From SVFI01 sp045588655 (GTDB lineage Bacteria > Bacillota > Clostridia > Lachnospirales > Lachnospiraceae), in the NCBI GenBank assembly GCA_045588655.1, contig JAZNEP010000022.1, positions 1-64,000 on the forward strand: 64,000 bases of DNA, written 5' to 3'. The notes under the pieces are model-generated. The model had not been told where the DNA came from, searched no databases, and worked only from the letters and a program-made list of their open reading frames with translations. The translations under genes and the position numbers were made by a program. Below, piece after piece: positions 23,802-31,282 of this stretch. Numbering within the stretch: position 1 is the stretch's first letter; each line of letters opens with the position of its first letter.

Positions 23802-25190
23802 ATGGCAAAAGCAAAGATGACAACCGTCTATTTTTGTCAGAATTGCGGCTATGAATCTTCAAAATGGATGGGACAATGTCCCGGATGCAGAGAATGGAAT
23901 ACAATGGTAGAGGAAGTACTCCATGCAAAATCTGCGTCTACTACAAAGTCAGTGGATAAGAGTGTAGAGGCACAGCGAAACAGACCACAGACGCTGGCAT
24001 CGGTGTCCATGGAGGAAGAGGATAAGTTTTTTACACATATGGAAGAGTTTGACAGGGTACTTGGTGGTGGAATCATGCCCGGAGGACTTGTGCTTGTGGG
24101 TGGAGATCCCGGTATCGGGAAATCCACCTTACTTTTACAGATGTGTAAACAGCTTTCTGATGAGCATAAAAAAGTATTGTACATATCCGGTGAGGAGTCA
24201 TTAAAACAGATTAAGATGCGAGCAATGCGAATCGGAGAATTTTCGCAGGAAGTAAAGCTGTTTTGTGAGACAGATTTGGATTGTATCGAAACGACGATTA
24301 TGAATGAGACGCCGGAAGTGGTAGTGATAGACTCGATTCAGACAATGTTCTGTGAACGTGTCAGTGCAGCGCCGGGAAGTGTATCGCAGGTAAGAGAAGC
24401 AACCGGTGTGTTTCTGCGCCTTGCAAAGAGTATGGGTGTGTCCATTTTTATCGTAGGACATGTGACGAAGGAAGGAACGGTGGCAGGACCTCGTGTACTG
24501 GAACACATGGTAGATACCGTTCTCTATTTTGAGGGAGACAGGCACGCGTCATATCGCATCTTACGTAGCGTAAAAAACCGTTTTGGTTCAACAAATGAAA
24601 TCGGAGTCTTTGAGATGCGTAAGGAAGGGCTCGTTGAGGTAAAAAATCCGTCTGAATTCATGTTGGACGGAAGACCAGAAGGTGCAAGTGGATCGATCGT
24701 TGCGTGTGCAATGGAAGGGAGCAGACCGATGCTCATAGAAATCCAGGCGCTTGTATGTGATTCTAATTTTCAAATTCCGCGCAGGCAGACAACGGGTACG
24801 GATTTTAATCGTGTTAATCTTCTTATGGCAGTTTTAGAAAAAAGACTAAGCCTGCATCTGGGACAAATGGATGCTTATGTAAATTTGGCAGGTGGGATGC
24901 GCTTGATGGAACCCGCTCTTGATTTGGGAATCGTAATGGCTTTGATTTCAAGTTTTAAAAATCGGCCGATGGAAGAGAAGACAGTGATTTTTGGTGAGGT
25001 TGGTCTTTCAGGAGAGGTAAGAGGAGTCAATATGGCACCACAGAGAGTGATGGAAGCAAAAAAACTTGGATTCACCACATGTATCTTACCGATGTCAAAT
25101 TATGAAAGTTTGATGCCACAAGAGAGAAATGGGATGCACTTTATTGCGGTTAAAAGCGTATCAGATGCGGCAGAAGTATTAATAAAGTAA
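23802..25190 (+). CDS. radA: DNA repair protein RadA (Sms)
   Basis: 462 residues, the normal length. N-terminal C4 zinc finger (YFCQNCGYESSKWMGQCPGC), RecA-like ATPase with Walker A GGDPGIGKSTL, the diagnostic KNRFGSTNEIG motif, and a C-terminal Lon-like domain (LNLAGGMRLMEPALDLGIVMAL). It is a helicase-like enzyme acting at recombination intermediates. It is the last chromosomal gene before the prophage. Confidence 0.97.
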   Translation: MAKAKMTTVYFCQNCGYESSKWMGQCPGCREWNTMVEEVLHAKSASTTKSVDKSVEAQRNRPQTLASVSMEEEDKFFTHMEEFDRVLGGGIMPGGLVLVGGDPGIGKSTLLLQMCKQLSDEHKKVLYISGEESLKQIKMRAMRIGEFSQEVKLFCETDLDCIETTIMNETPEVVVIDSIQTMFCERVSAAPGSVSQVREATGVFLRLAKSMGVSIFIVGHVTKEGTVAGPRVLEHMVDTVLYFEGDRHASYRILRSVKNRFGSTNEIGVFEMRKEGLVEVKNPSEFMLDGRPEGASGSIVACAMEGSRPMLIEIQALVCDSNFQIPRRQTTGTDFNRVNLLMAVLEKRLSLHLGQMDAYVNLAGGMRLMEPALDLGIVMALISSFKNRPMEEKTVIFGEVGLSGEVRGVNMAPQRVMEAKKLGFTTCILPMSNYESLMPQERNGMHFIAVKSVSDAAEVLIK

Positions 25191-25248
25191 TATAGTGCTA
25201 TTTTGAGTCAATATAGTTGTAGAAAAGTGTCGTAAATAATAATATAAT

Positions 25249-25357
25249 ACAATCAGTCCAAGAGATTGGACTTGCTAATTAGCAATTCCGGAAGAATTCC
25301 CCTTTTACACAAACAGAAGGCTCGACGATTTATAATCGCCGAGCCTTTTGTTTGCGT
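25249..25357 (+). ncRNA. Candidate structured small RNA downstream of radA
   Basis: AGTCCAA (25255-25261) and TTGGACT (25266-25272) form a 7-bp stem closed by a GAGA tetraloop. Next come the palindrome TTGCTAATTAGCAA, then TTCCGGAAGAATTCC, and finally a strong terminator (AAGGCTCGACGATT/AATCGCCGAGCCTT, 25317-25347, then TTTTG). A TATAAT at 25243-25248 could be its -10 box, but no good -35 is seen. It could instead be a structured 3' end of the radA message. Confidence 0.4.
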
Positions 25358-25385
25358 GTAATAATTTTTTGTTTTTTATAAATAA

Positions 25386-25413
25386 AAAAATGCCTTTTAA
25401 CAAGGCATTTTTA
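25386..25413 (-). terminator. Original terminator of tRNA-Trp, now separated by the prophage
   Basis: AAATGCCTT/AAGGCATTT with a short loop, flanked by A- and T-runs on both sides. It directly adjoins the left attachment repeat, so before insertion it lay immediately after the tRNA-Trp gene. Confidence 0.65.
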
Positions 25414-25414
25414 A

Positions 25415-25439
25415 AGCAGGGGAAGAGGGAATCGAACCC
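25415..25439. repeat. Prophage left attachment site (attL core)
   Basis: 25 bases identical to 63268-63292, made of the 3' part of tRNA-Trp (T-arm and acceptor stem). The identity ends at 25440 (G against C). Confidence 0.9.
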
Positions 25440-25488
25440 GATACATTATCCTACAAAAACCGCGTAAATACGGGGTTTCAAGAAAAAT

Positions 25489-25509
25489 GTGTTGCATTTC
25501 GTGTTGCAT
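25489..25509. repeat. Left arm-type integrase sites of the prophage
   Basis: GTGTTGCAT occurs at 25489-25497 and 25501-25509, in the same direction, just beyond the stop codon of the integrase. Three more copies lie at the right end. Confidence 0.7.
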
Positions 25510-25510
25510 T

Positions 25511-26536
25511 TCAATTCTTCCCAGCAATATTGTTAAAGTGTTCGATTGTTTTTTGAGTAAAAGCTTTTTCGCGGTCAGAGAGTGTGTGACGATATACATT
25601 CTTCATAACATGGTCCGTTTTCCAACCACCGTCTTTTAGGATATACTCTGTTGGAATACCTAGGCTGGAACGGATGGAGCAGGAGTAGTGACGCAGGTCG
25701 TGAAAACGGAAGAGGGGTATATCATTTCGTTTCAGAACCTTTTGGAGCATCACTGTAAGAGTATGCGGCTGCACCTTGCAGATGTATCCCTGCTCATGGA
25801 TTTTATCAATGACAAATTGTGGAAGCTCCACATATCGATCACTTGTGTATGTCTTTGGGGCTTTTTTATGAAGTTTTCCATCCTTGCCTTTCACCAAAGA
25901 GTGTTTAATATGAACCGTATTGCCGGTAATATCATCCATTGTCAAAGCACAAATCTCTCCACGTCTCATCAAACCGAAAGCGGCCAAGAGTACAGGAACT
26001 TCCAATGATGTTCCGTCGATGGCAACCATAAGGCGTTTTATCTCCTCATCAGTTGGGATATGAAGTTCCGGTCGTTCGCGCTGTGGGAGTGTGAGATTGA
26101 CGTCAAAATCGTCACATTGTTCTCGGATTACTGCTATGATAAATCCGCTGTAATTACGTACAGTTTTCGGTGATTTGGTTTCATTCAGGCAATTTATTAC
26201 AGATTGTATATCATTTTTTTTTATCGAAGTCACTTTCATTCTACATAGAGGTTCAAAATCTTTTGCCAGTACCTTACGCATATTATCATATCCGCGGATT
26301 GTGGAAGGTGATAGGACCGGTTCTTTTGTCTCAATATAGAATTGCATTGCCTGAAGGAAGTTCATGTCACTTCGTTCTTCACGTGTTTTTGTAACAGCAA
26401 ATTGGGCGGCAAGCATTTCCGCTTCCTTTTTGGTGGCTGCAGTGAAAGATTCATAATGACGTTTTCCCATTGCATCAGTATGACTATATGTCAAACATCG
26501 CCATGCTCCGGAAGGGAGTTTTTTAGCAGTTGCCAT
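25511..26536 (-). CDS. int: Prophage tyrosine integrase
   Basis: 341 residues. N-terminal arm-binding region (AKKLPSGAWRCLTYSH), SAM-like core-binding domain (about 55-140), catalytic domain with Arg in FGLMRRGEICAL, FHDLRHYSCS (His-x-x-Arg) and a Tyr in MKNVYRHTL. It recombines phage attP with the 3' end of tRNA-Trp. The start at 26536 follows AAAGGATG with 8-base spacing; longer frames lack a site. It lies beside attL and points toward it, the usual position. Confidence 0.93.
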   Translation of the reverse strand: MATAKKLPSGAWRCLTYSHTDAMGKRHYESFTAATKKEAEMLAAQFAVTKTREERSDMNFLQAMQFYIETKEPVLSPSTIRGYDNMRKVLAKDFEPLCRMKVTSIKKNDIQSVINCLNETKSPKTVRNYSGFIIAVIREQCDDFDVNLTLPQRERPELHIPTDEEIKRLMVAIDGTSLEVPVLLAAFGLMRRGEICALTMDDITGNTVHIKHSLVKGKDGKLHKKAPKTYTSDRYVELPQFVIDKIHEQGYICKVQPHTLTVMLQKVLKRNDIPLFRFHDLRHYSCSIRSSLGIPTEYILKDGGWKTDHVMKNVYRHTLSDREKAFTQKTIEHFNNIAGKN

Positions 26537-26580
26537 AGTGCACATCCTTTCTAAAAATAGGCGCAAAAATAGCGCAGTAA

Positions 26581-26609
26581 TTGATTTCCCGCGCTCAAAA
26601 TGATACAAT
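26581..26609 (+). promoter_or_regulatory. Promoter of a candidate small RNA
   Basis: TTGATT (26581-26586), 17-bp spacer, TACAAT (26604-26609) on the plus strand, opposite to the flanking genes. Confidence 0.5.
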
Positions 26610-26615
26610 ATACTT

Positions 26616-26686
26616 GCTTAAGGTAGTTGTTCATATGAGCGCTGCAGTTTCGTCCCGGTGTTGGTAGCATCGGGGCGATTTTTTAT
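26616..26686 (+). ncRNA. Candidate 70-nt prophage small RNA
   Basis: Transcript predicted between the promoter at 26581-26609 and a good terminator (CGTCCCGGTG / CATCGGGGCGA, 26650-26678, then TTTTTT). No open frame with a ribosome site. Its 3' end overlaps the end of the Bro-N gene on the other strand. Function unknown. Confidence 0.45.
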
Positions 26687-27579
26687 GTTTCTTCTGTATT
26701 GTCCAGTAGAATCGGATCCTGCGCGTTAAGTGGAGATATAACACTTTGACCGATACGTGCTTCGAGTTCACGGCGGGCATTACCGGCAATGGCACCACCT
26801 TCTAAAACAGTTTCTTTTGTTTCAGAATAACCTTTTGGATTTTGTGCCTGAGAAATAGCAGTAGCAGAAACTTCCGCCAGCTGATTGAGTGCCAGTTCGA
26901 TGTTTGTCATGTTATCACGCAGGCTTTCTTTATGAAGTCCTTTGTATTCCTTGTATTCTTTTACAGACTTTCCGGACCATGCTTGTGTTAAAACATTTGT
27001 GAGAGCAGCGTATTGATGACTATCATCAATACCGGCACGTTTCCATTCGTCAGTAAGTAGCTTTCGAACGTCGATAGCATGCAGACGCTGTTCAATCCAT
27101 TTCTCTGAGTAGCCTTTTGCACGGTACATTCTGATCATACGCTCAAATGCAAGTTCAGGATCTGCAATTTCGTCAAGTCGTTCCTTTCCGACTAAAGCGA
27201 GCCACTGTTTAAATGGTTCAGCTTTTTTGGATGGAATGGACTGAATGATACGGAGCAGCTGCTCTGTGTTGACACAGTCGGTTTTACGCATTTTGCCATC
27301 AGAAGCTTTCATTCTCAACTGGTTACAATTTGTAACCGGTTCAAATCCTTCAGAAACTAAGCGATTTTTTAATACTTTCCAATAGTTTCGAGCGTTTTGA
27401 TAATCGCTATCTGTTAATACTTGGCACACATCCACAATAGAGAAATACCATTCTTCCTCCTGTTTGTGCCATACCTTACGAATTTTATCATCGTAAAAAA
27501 ATTCCAAATCCTGTTCATTATAATTTTCGATATTCTCCACCGGCACCTGAACAGTAGTGTTGGTGTCATCATCGTACAT
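26683..27579 (-). CDS. Bro-N domain phage antirepressor-like protein
   Basis: About 298 residues. Bro-N DNA-binding domain at about 20-130: KVWHKQEEEWYFSIVDVCQVL, YWKVLKNRL, and VNTEQLLRIIQSIPSKKAEPF. The C-terminal part (about 135-290) resembles the DinD-like/antirepressor helical region (SEKWIEQRLHAIDVRKLLTDEW). Such proteins often modulate the lysogeny switch. The start is unclear: ATG 27579 lacks a close ribosome site, while a GTG at 27600 is only 2 bases from AAGGA; eight consecutive A (on the plus strand) sit between them. Confidence 0.8.
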   Translation of the reverse strand: MYDDDTNTTVQVPVENIENYNEQDLEFFYDDKIRKVWHKQEEEWYFSIVDVCQVLTDSDYQNARNYWKVLKNRLVSEGFEPVTNCNQLRMKASDGKMRKTDCVNTEQLLRIIQSIPSKKAEPFKQWLALVGKERLDEIADPELAFERMIRMYRAKGYSEKWIEQRLHAIDVRKLLTDEWKRAGIDDSHQYAALTNVLTQAWSGKSVKEYKEYKGLHKESLRDNMTNIELALNQLAEVSATAISQAQNPKGYSETKETVLEGGAIAGNARRELEARIGQSVISPLNAQDPILLDNTEET

Positions 27580-27640
27580 GAAAAAAAAGAAAACGTTCAC
27601 CTTCCTTCAATTGGTGACAATTTGGGACCGGTTCAAAGTC

Positions 27641-27678
27641 ATTTCTATATCTCCAGAACCCAAAAAGGTCCAAAGAAC
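27641..27678 (-). repeat. Intercistronic repeat, copy 1
   Basis: About 38 bases matching 28121-28159 with a few changes (shared TATCTCCAGAACCC). Read on the minus strand it forms a GGACC...GGGTTC hairpin between the PH-domain gene and the Bro-N gene. Confidence 0.6.
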
Positions 27679-27714
27679 ACAGCGTAGAAACATCTCCCCT
27701 GGTAGAATATATTT

Positions 27715-28086
27715 TTATAAAATAGCTTCCGCAAGAATCTTGTCAAATTCCCGGATATCGACCCCTTTATTAAGGTTAATTTTTATATGTCCGGCTCTAG
27801 TCCATAATTCTACCTCAGCATTGAAATCTAAAAGCTTGCCAGCATTTTCTGTAGAGTACATAGTGATGGAAGAGTATGGAAGAGTGTAAATCTCCACTTT
27901 CTTTCCAGATAATCCCTGTGCATCTCTTACAATAAGTCTCTTGTTTGTGAAAATAGCAACATCACGTATTGTTTTGTATGCATGCAGCGCACGTTCGCCT
28001 TCAATAAGCATATCGTTTACGTCTGCAGGTACCGCGCATTTCTGATGAAAAGTCCATGTTAAAAAAATATCCATAGGTGTTGACAT
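27715..28086 (-). CDS. Bacterial PH-domain protein
   Basis: 123 residues with the bacterial pleckstrin-homology-like pattern: MLIEGERALHAYKTIRDVAIFTNKRLIV, then IYTLPYSSITMYSTENAG and a C-terminal helix. The family's role is unknown; the domain often binds protein partners. It lies between the CI-like repressor and the Bro-N gene on the same strand, so is probably expressed in the lysogen. Ribosome site AAAGGAGAATCT before the ATG. Confidence 0.75.
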   Translation of the reverse strand: MSTPMDIFLTWTFHQKCAVPADVNDMLIEGERALHAYKTIRDVAIFTNKRLIVRDAQGLSGKKVEIYTLPYSSITMYSTENAGKLLDFNAEVELWTRAGHIKINLNKGVDIREFDKILAEAIL

Positions 28087-28120
28087 AATAGATTCTCCTT
28101 TCGTCTTTTGAATGTTAGTT

Positions 28121-28159
28121 ATTTCTGTATCTCCAGAACCCCAAGAGGTTCAAAAGAAC
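28121..28159 (-). repeat. Intercistronic repeat, copy 2
   Basis: Partner of 27641-27678, between the repressor gene and the PH-domain gene. It folds as GAACC...GGGTTC on the minus strand, partly overlapping the repressor stop codon. Confidence 0.6.
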
Positions 28160-28770
28160 TAAAACTTCCCACGCAGTTCCACAACCTTACCAATAATCTG
28201 TACCGGCTTTGTGGCGATTTCTTCCTGGCTGAACAGCATAGGATCATATTTTTGGTTTAGAGGTATCAGCCCGATACCACTGGCATATTTTGCTAATCGT
28301 TTGCAGGTTGCATCTTTGTTTTCATTAACAAGAGCAATCACAATATCACCTGACTCAGCATCAGATTGTTGGCGTACGATAACCACATCGCCATCGCAGA
28401 TACGTGGCTCCATACTGTCACCATGAATCTTGAGTCCGAAGAACTCACCAGTCTTAGCAAGATCCTCAGATATTTCTTCTGTATCTATTACATTTTCAAC
28501 CGCTTCAATCGGAATACCAGCAGCTACACGGCCGAGGACATTGATAGAAACAGCATTTCTTTTATTATCAATAGATTTTCCGCGCAGGAAATCTAAGCTG
28601 ACATTAAATAAATCAGCAATAGCTTCTTCCGTTTCAAAATCTGGCTGGCGGTTGCCAACTTCGTACATGCTTATAGTAGATTTTGAAATGCCGAGCTTGG
28701 TTGCAAGTTCTGCTTGTGAGTATCCTTCGCGTTCTCTAAGGTACTTCAACATATCTTTAAAAGAGTTCAT
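28159..28770 (-). CDS. CI/LexA-like prophage repressor (XRE + S24 peptidase)
   Basis: 203 residues. XRE helix-turn-helix at about 1-62 (SQAELATKLGISKSTISMYE), then an S24 self-cleaving domain: Ala-Gly cleavage site in GRVAAGIPIEA, catalytic Ser in HGDSMEP, catalytic Lys in NKDATCKRL. It should hold the lysogenic state and self-cleave during RecA-mediated SOS. ATG 28770 follows GAGGTG; the frame upstream to 28827 crosses the promoter. It faces the small XRE gene at 28921 across a region with repeated operators. Confidence 0.95.
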   Translation of the reverse strand: MNSFKDMLKYLREREGYSQAELATKLGISKSTISMYEVGNRQPDFETEEAIADLFNVSLDFLRGKSIDNKRNAVSINVLGRVAAGIPIEAVENVIDTEEISEDLAKTGEFFGLKIHGDSMEPRICDGDVVIVRQQSDAESGDIVIALVNENKDATCKRLAKYASGIGLIPLNQKYDPMLFSQEEIATKPVQIIGKVVELRGKF

Positions 28771-28798
28771 ATAAATACACCTCACATTCTGTAATACC

Positions 28799-28902
28799 AT
28801 TATACACGCAACGTGAATGTAATGCAAATAAAAAGTTCACAAAAAGTGATTGACAAGTGTGCACATTTCGTGTATAGTCACATTAGTACACAAAACGTGA
28901 CC
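28799..28902. promoter_or_regulatory. Divergent lysogeny switch with operators
   Basis: Minus-strand promoter: TTGCAT (complement of 28822-28827), 17-bp spacer, TATAAT (complement of 28799-28804). Plus-strand promoter: TTGACA (28850-28855), 17-bp spacer, TATAGT (28873-28878). Operator-like dyads with TCAC/GTGA half-sites lie at 28803-28817, 28836-28850, 28859-28874 and 28887-28902, within or beside both promoters. Confidence 0.8.
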
Positions 28903-28920
28903 AAAGAAAGGAGAGAAATT

Positions 28921-29118
28921 GTGGACAGAGAAAAAATAGGGAAAAAACTAATTGAGTTGCGTGGAGAAAGGTCGCAGGCAAGCGTGGCAGCTGACTTGGG
29001 AATTAGCACATCTGCAATAGCTATGTATGAATCCGGAGAAAGAGTACCTCGTGATGATATAAAGCTGAAGATTGCTAATTATTATAATATGCCTATCTGC
29101 GACATTTTTTACGCCTAA
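28921..29118 (+). CDS. Cro-like XRE regulator
   Basis: 65 residues consisting only of an XRE helix-turn-helix (SQASVAADLGISTSAIAMYESGERVP). GTG 28921 follows AAAGGAGAGAAATT; the frame upstream overlaps the promoter. Transcribed away from the repressor, it is in the place of Cro and should favour lytic genes. A fifth operator-like dyad follows its stop (29123-29138). Confidence 0.85.
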   Translation: MDREKIGKKLIELRGERSQASVAADLGISTSAIAMYESGERVPRDDIKLKIANYYNMPICDIFYA

Positions 29119-29122
29119 AAAG

Positions 29123-29138
29123 TACACGAAAAGTGACC
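29123..29138. promoter_or_regulatory. Fifth operator-like dyad
   Basis: TACACGAAAAGTGACC, matching the consensus of the four sites at 28803-28902. It lies just before the gene at 29166 and could let the repressor block transcription extending from the early promoter. Confidence 0.6.
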
Positions 29139-29165
29139 AAGAGATTAACTGGGGAGGTGAGAAGA

Positions 29166-29480
29166 ATGAGAGAACTGAGAAAGATTGTAGAGGAATGGAT
29201 TGACAATAAATACGATGAGATTCGTGCGACTGGAAGAATTTTACATGAAATTGATCGGATGGTTAGCGGCGCAAGCTGTGAAGAGCAGGTGTTGGCAGCA
29301 TATGTGAAATACAAACTTTTAAAAAAAGCCAAAGAAAAGGACAACGTGAGTATGCTTCATGCACCAAAGCCACCAAAATTACATGATACGGATATAAGAG
29401 TATTTGAAATCCTTCTACAAATATGTGTAAGCATGATCACGTCAATATTGATTACAGCATGGTACTTATTGCAACAGTGA
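29166..29480 (+). CDS. Early prophage protein with C-terminal TM
   Basis: 104 residues; helical charged N-terminal part and one C-terminal hydrophobic segment (about 80-102, VFEILLQICVSMITSILITAWYLL). ATG 29166 follows GGGGAGGTG. Family not recognised. Its last 29 bases overlap, tail to tail, the minus-strand gene at 29452-29811. Confidence 0.55.
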   Translation: MRELRKIVEEWIDNKYDEIRATGRILHEIDRMVSGASCEEQVLAAYVKYKLLKKAKEKDNVSMLHAPKPPKLHDTDIRVFEILLQICVSMITSILITAWYLLQQ

Positions 29481-29811
29481 TAAGGGATGTGACAAGTGAA
29501 ACAACGATGGGAACCAAAATAGATTTTATCATGAAAGCTTTGAAAGTTTCCCAGGCAAAAGAATATGGATGGACACCTTTGGCGGTCAGATAGAAGTAAT
29601 AATGATTTAATCCATATTCAAGGTAACCGGTTTTGACAAGATAATCTATGGCACCGATAAGTTCTCCGGCATATTTTGAGCAGTCATATGTCTTTTCATC
29701 GTTAAAAGTTAGAGCAATCAAAGGAGAATCGCTATAGAGACAAAGTTCTGCTTCGGTATTGCCGGCAAGCTTTCGTAGATTTTTCAGAATAACTTTATGT
29801 GAGTGAATCAT
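29452..29811 (-). CDS. Membrane-anchored winged-helix-like protein, probable lysogenic gene
   Basis: 119 residues. The first 80 residues look like a small alpha/beta, perhaps winged-helix, domain (GAIDYLVKTGYLEYGLNHYYFYLTAKG, resembling the end of a winged helix); the C-terminus is a membrane segment (about 92-117). Strong ribosome site AAAGGAGAGATA. It is the only minus-strand gene inside the early plus-strand block, so it is likely read in the lysogen and may serve in superinfection exclusion; that role is inferred. Confidence 0.6.
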   Translation of the reverse strand: MIHSHKVILKNLRKLAGNTEAELCLYSDSPLIALTFNDEKTYDCSKYAGELIGAIDYLVKTGYLEYGLNHYYFYLTAKGVHPYSFAWETFKAFMIKSILVPIVVSLVTSLITVAISTML

Positions 29812-29896
29812 AAAAATATCTCTCCTTTGAATGAATTGATTTCTTAAGGAAAGGATACGAGAAAACTCTAATCAAGTCAACAAGGAGGTGAACAAC

Positions 29897-30160
29897 ATGC
29901 CACGAGTTAACCTAGGCAAACCAAACTATGACAAGATGTTCGGCGATGCATTACGCGGTGCTGTATTCGGGACTGGAAAAGAATGTCAGGAGATAGCGGC
30001 CGCAGTTGGAAGAACTGGCCGTACTTTGTCAAATCGATTCAGGAATCCGGGACAGATGACACTTAGCGAGCTCAAGTCTTATATCAAAGTGACAGGGCTT
30101 AGGCAGGAGGATATTCTCAAATATTTGTACGAGAAAGAGCTGGAGGTACAAAAGAAATGA
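29897..30160 (+). CDS. Small DNA-binding-like phage protein
   Basis: 87 residues, basic, with a helix-turn-helix-like middle (EIAAAVGRTGRTLSNRFRNPG, then MTLSELKSYIKVTGL). ATG 29897 follows AAGGAGGTGAACAAC; the GTG at 29888 overlaps this site. Its stop overlaps the start of the next gene (ATGA). It probably regulates early genes. Confidence 0.65.
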   Translation: MPRVNLGKPNYDKMFGDALRGAVFGTGKECQEIAAAVGRTGRTLSNRFRNPGQMTLSELKSYIKVTGLRQEDILKYLYEKELEVQKK

Positions 30161-30309
30161 AAAGCATAGGATATGTGGGCTTTGTAATGTTTTTGATTGG
30201 AGCATCAGCTGTCGATGGAAATCAAATAGTGGCAGCAGTGCTTACACTAATGGGATTACTTGGTGTGTACATTGACTCAAAATCAGAAGAAAGAAAGGAG
30301 CCCAAATGA
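30157..30309 (+). CDS. Small phage membrane protein
   Basis: 50 residues: two short hydrophobic segments (about 4-18 and 24-39) and a charged tail (SKSEERKEPK). It overlaps both neighbours by 4 bases (ATGA at each end), which strongly supports a real, translationally coupled gene despite its small size. Function unknown. Confidence 0.6.
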   Translation: MKSIGYVGFVMFLIGASAVDGNQIVAAVLTLMGLLGVYIDSKSEERKEPK

Positions 30310-30731
30310 GAAGGATGATAAGTTTATTCATATTATTGACACTCTGCCTGGTACCGCCGGTGTTGGTAATGGCAGAGACAATATCAGAATGTGCGCCGGC
30401 GCACGAAAAAGAACCGGAATGGCTTCCGATGGAAGCAACTGCTTATTGCAGTGGTGAGATTACTGCAGATGGCAGCAGAGTAAGAGAAGGAATTTGTGCT
30501 GCCAAGAAAGAATGGATTGGATTAACAGCAGCGGTTTATCTGGATGAGATTAGGGAAGATGAAACCCATGGACCGGGAGAGTTCCTTGGATACTACGAAA
30601 TCAGAGACACCGGTGGAAATGAACTGATTCGGAATGGACAGGCTATCGATATTTACAACCCGTCACTCGAGTGGTGCATCAATTTTGGTCGCAAGAATGT
30701 ATGGGTAGTGTTGATGAAAGGAGAAGGATAA
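30306..30731 (+). CDS. Secreted 3D-domain protein
   Basis: 141 residues. Signal peptide at 1-23 (SLFILLTLCLVPPVLVMA). The 3D domain carries its conserved acidic residues in MEATAYCSGE, YYEIRDTGG and GQAIDIYNPS. 3D domains occur in lytic transglycosylase-like wall enzymes such as MltA and YocH. Finding one in the early operon, far from the lysis genes, is unusual. It could remodel the wall early in infection or in the lysogen. Confidence 0.75.
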   Translation: MRRMISLFILLTLCLVPPVLVMAETISECAPAHEKEPEWLPMEATAYCSGEITADGSRVREGICAAKKEWIGLTAAVYLDEIREDETHGPGEFLGYYEIRDTGGNELIRNGQAIDIYNPSLEWCINFGRKNVWVVLMKGEG

Positions 30732-30733
30732 AG

Positions 30734-30886
30734 ATGAAGCAACCAAAAGCCCCAACGCTGTCGCAGAAAAAGATAATGTCAGATGCTGGGTTAAAGTGGA
30801 AAAACTGGAGTGTACTAAGCGAGGACAATATATCGCTTACTGTAATTAGTAAAAACAGCGGTCGTAGAAGGGTGATTCTGAAATGA
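30734..30886 (+). CDS. Small basic phage protein (DUF6906-like)
   Basis: 50 residues, basic, ending in a strand-rich segment (SLTVISKNSGRRRVILK). It resembles a family of tiny phage proteins with an L-x-x-x-x-W signature. ATG 30734 follows GAGAAGGATAAAG. Overlaps the next start by 4 bases. The family name is from memory. Confidence 0.55.
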   Translation: MKQPKAPTLSQKKIMSDAGLKWKNWSVLSEDNISLTVISKNSGRRRVILK

Positions 30887-31131
30887 TTGATATAAAGACA
30901 ATCAGAGAAAATGCATGGTCGTTTGAGGACCTAGAACCACCACCGGCTGCAAAGCTTTTGGCTGTGGAAGAGAGAAATGGTGAAAAGTATTTTTACTACA
31001 CGAATCCAGACGAAGAGGATGCAAGAGAGCGACCATATCTGTACGAGACCGAAAGAGGGTACATATTTAAAGCAAAGATGGCTTCGGCCATTAAGAAAAA
31101 TAAAGAGCGCAAAAAAAGATGCGATGCATAA
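30883..31131 (+). CDS. Hypothetical early phage protein
   Basis: 82 residues, acidic N-terminal half and a lysine-rich C-terminus (KKNKERKKRCDA). No domain recognised. It overlaps the previous gene by 4 bases and is the last gene before the noncoding stretch ahead of the Rep-like gene. Confidence 0.55.
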   Translation: MIDIKTIRENAWSFEDLEPPPAAKLLAVEERNGEKYFYYTNPDEEDARERPYLYETERGYIFKAKMASAIKKNKERKKRCDA

Positions 31132-31282
31132 AATCATACACCACATCTTTTTCTCATGAACTCATGAAAATTCCCAAATTCAGTGTATCATGATGTGCTC
31201 AAAAAGTCAAGAAAATCGGGGATTTATGACCGATTTTCAGACTCGATAAAGATATTAAACTTACGACAAGGAGCATATCAAA
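31132..31282 (+). other. Possible replication origin region with hairpin
   Basis: 150 noncoding bases. GAAAATCGG (31211-31219) and CCGATTTTC (31230-31238) make a 9-bp stem with a 10-base loop. Upstream, GTGTATCATGATGTG partly mirrors ATACACCACATC (about 31137-31197). It directly precedes a HUH Rep-like gene, where a nick site is expected. No T-run follows, so it is not a terminator. Confidence 0.45.

Noticed and set aside
28813..28920. N-terminal extension of the Cro-like protein
   Set aside because: The extended frame crosses the promoter and operators; GTG 28921 has a proper ribosome site.
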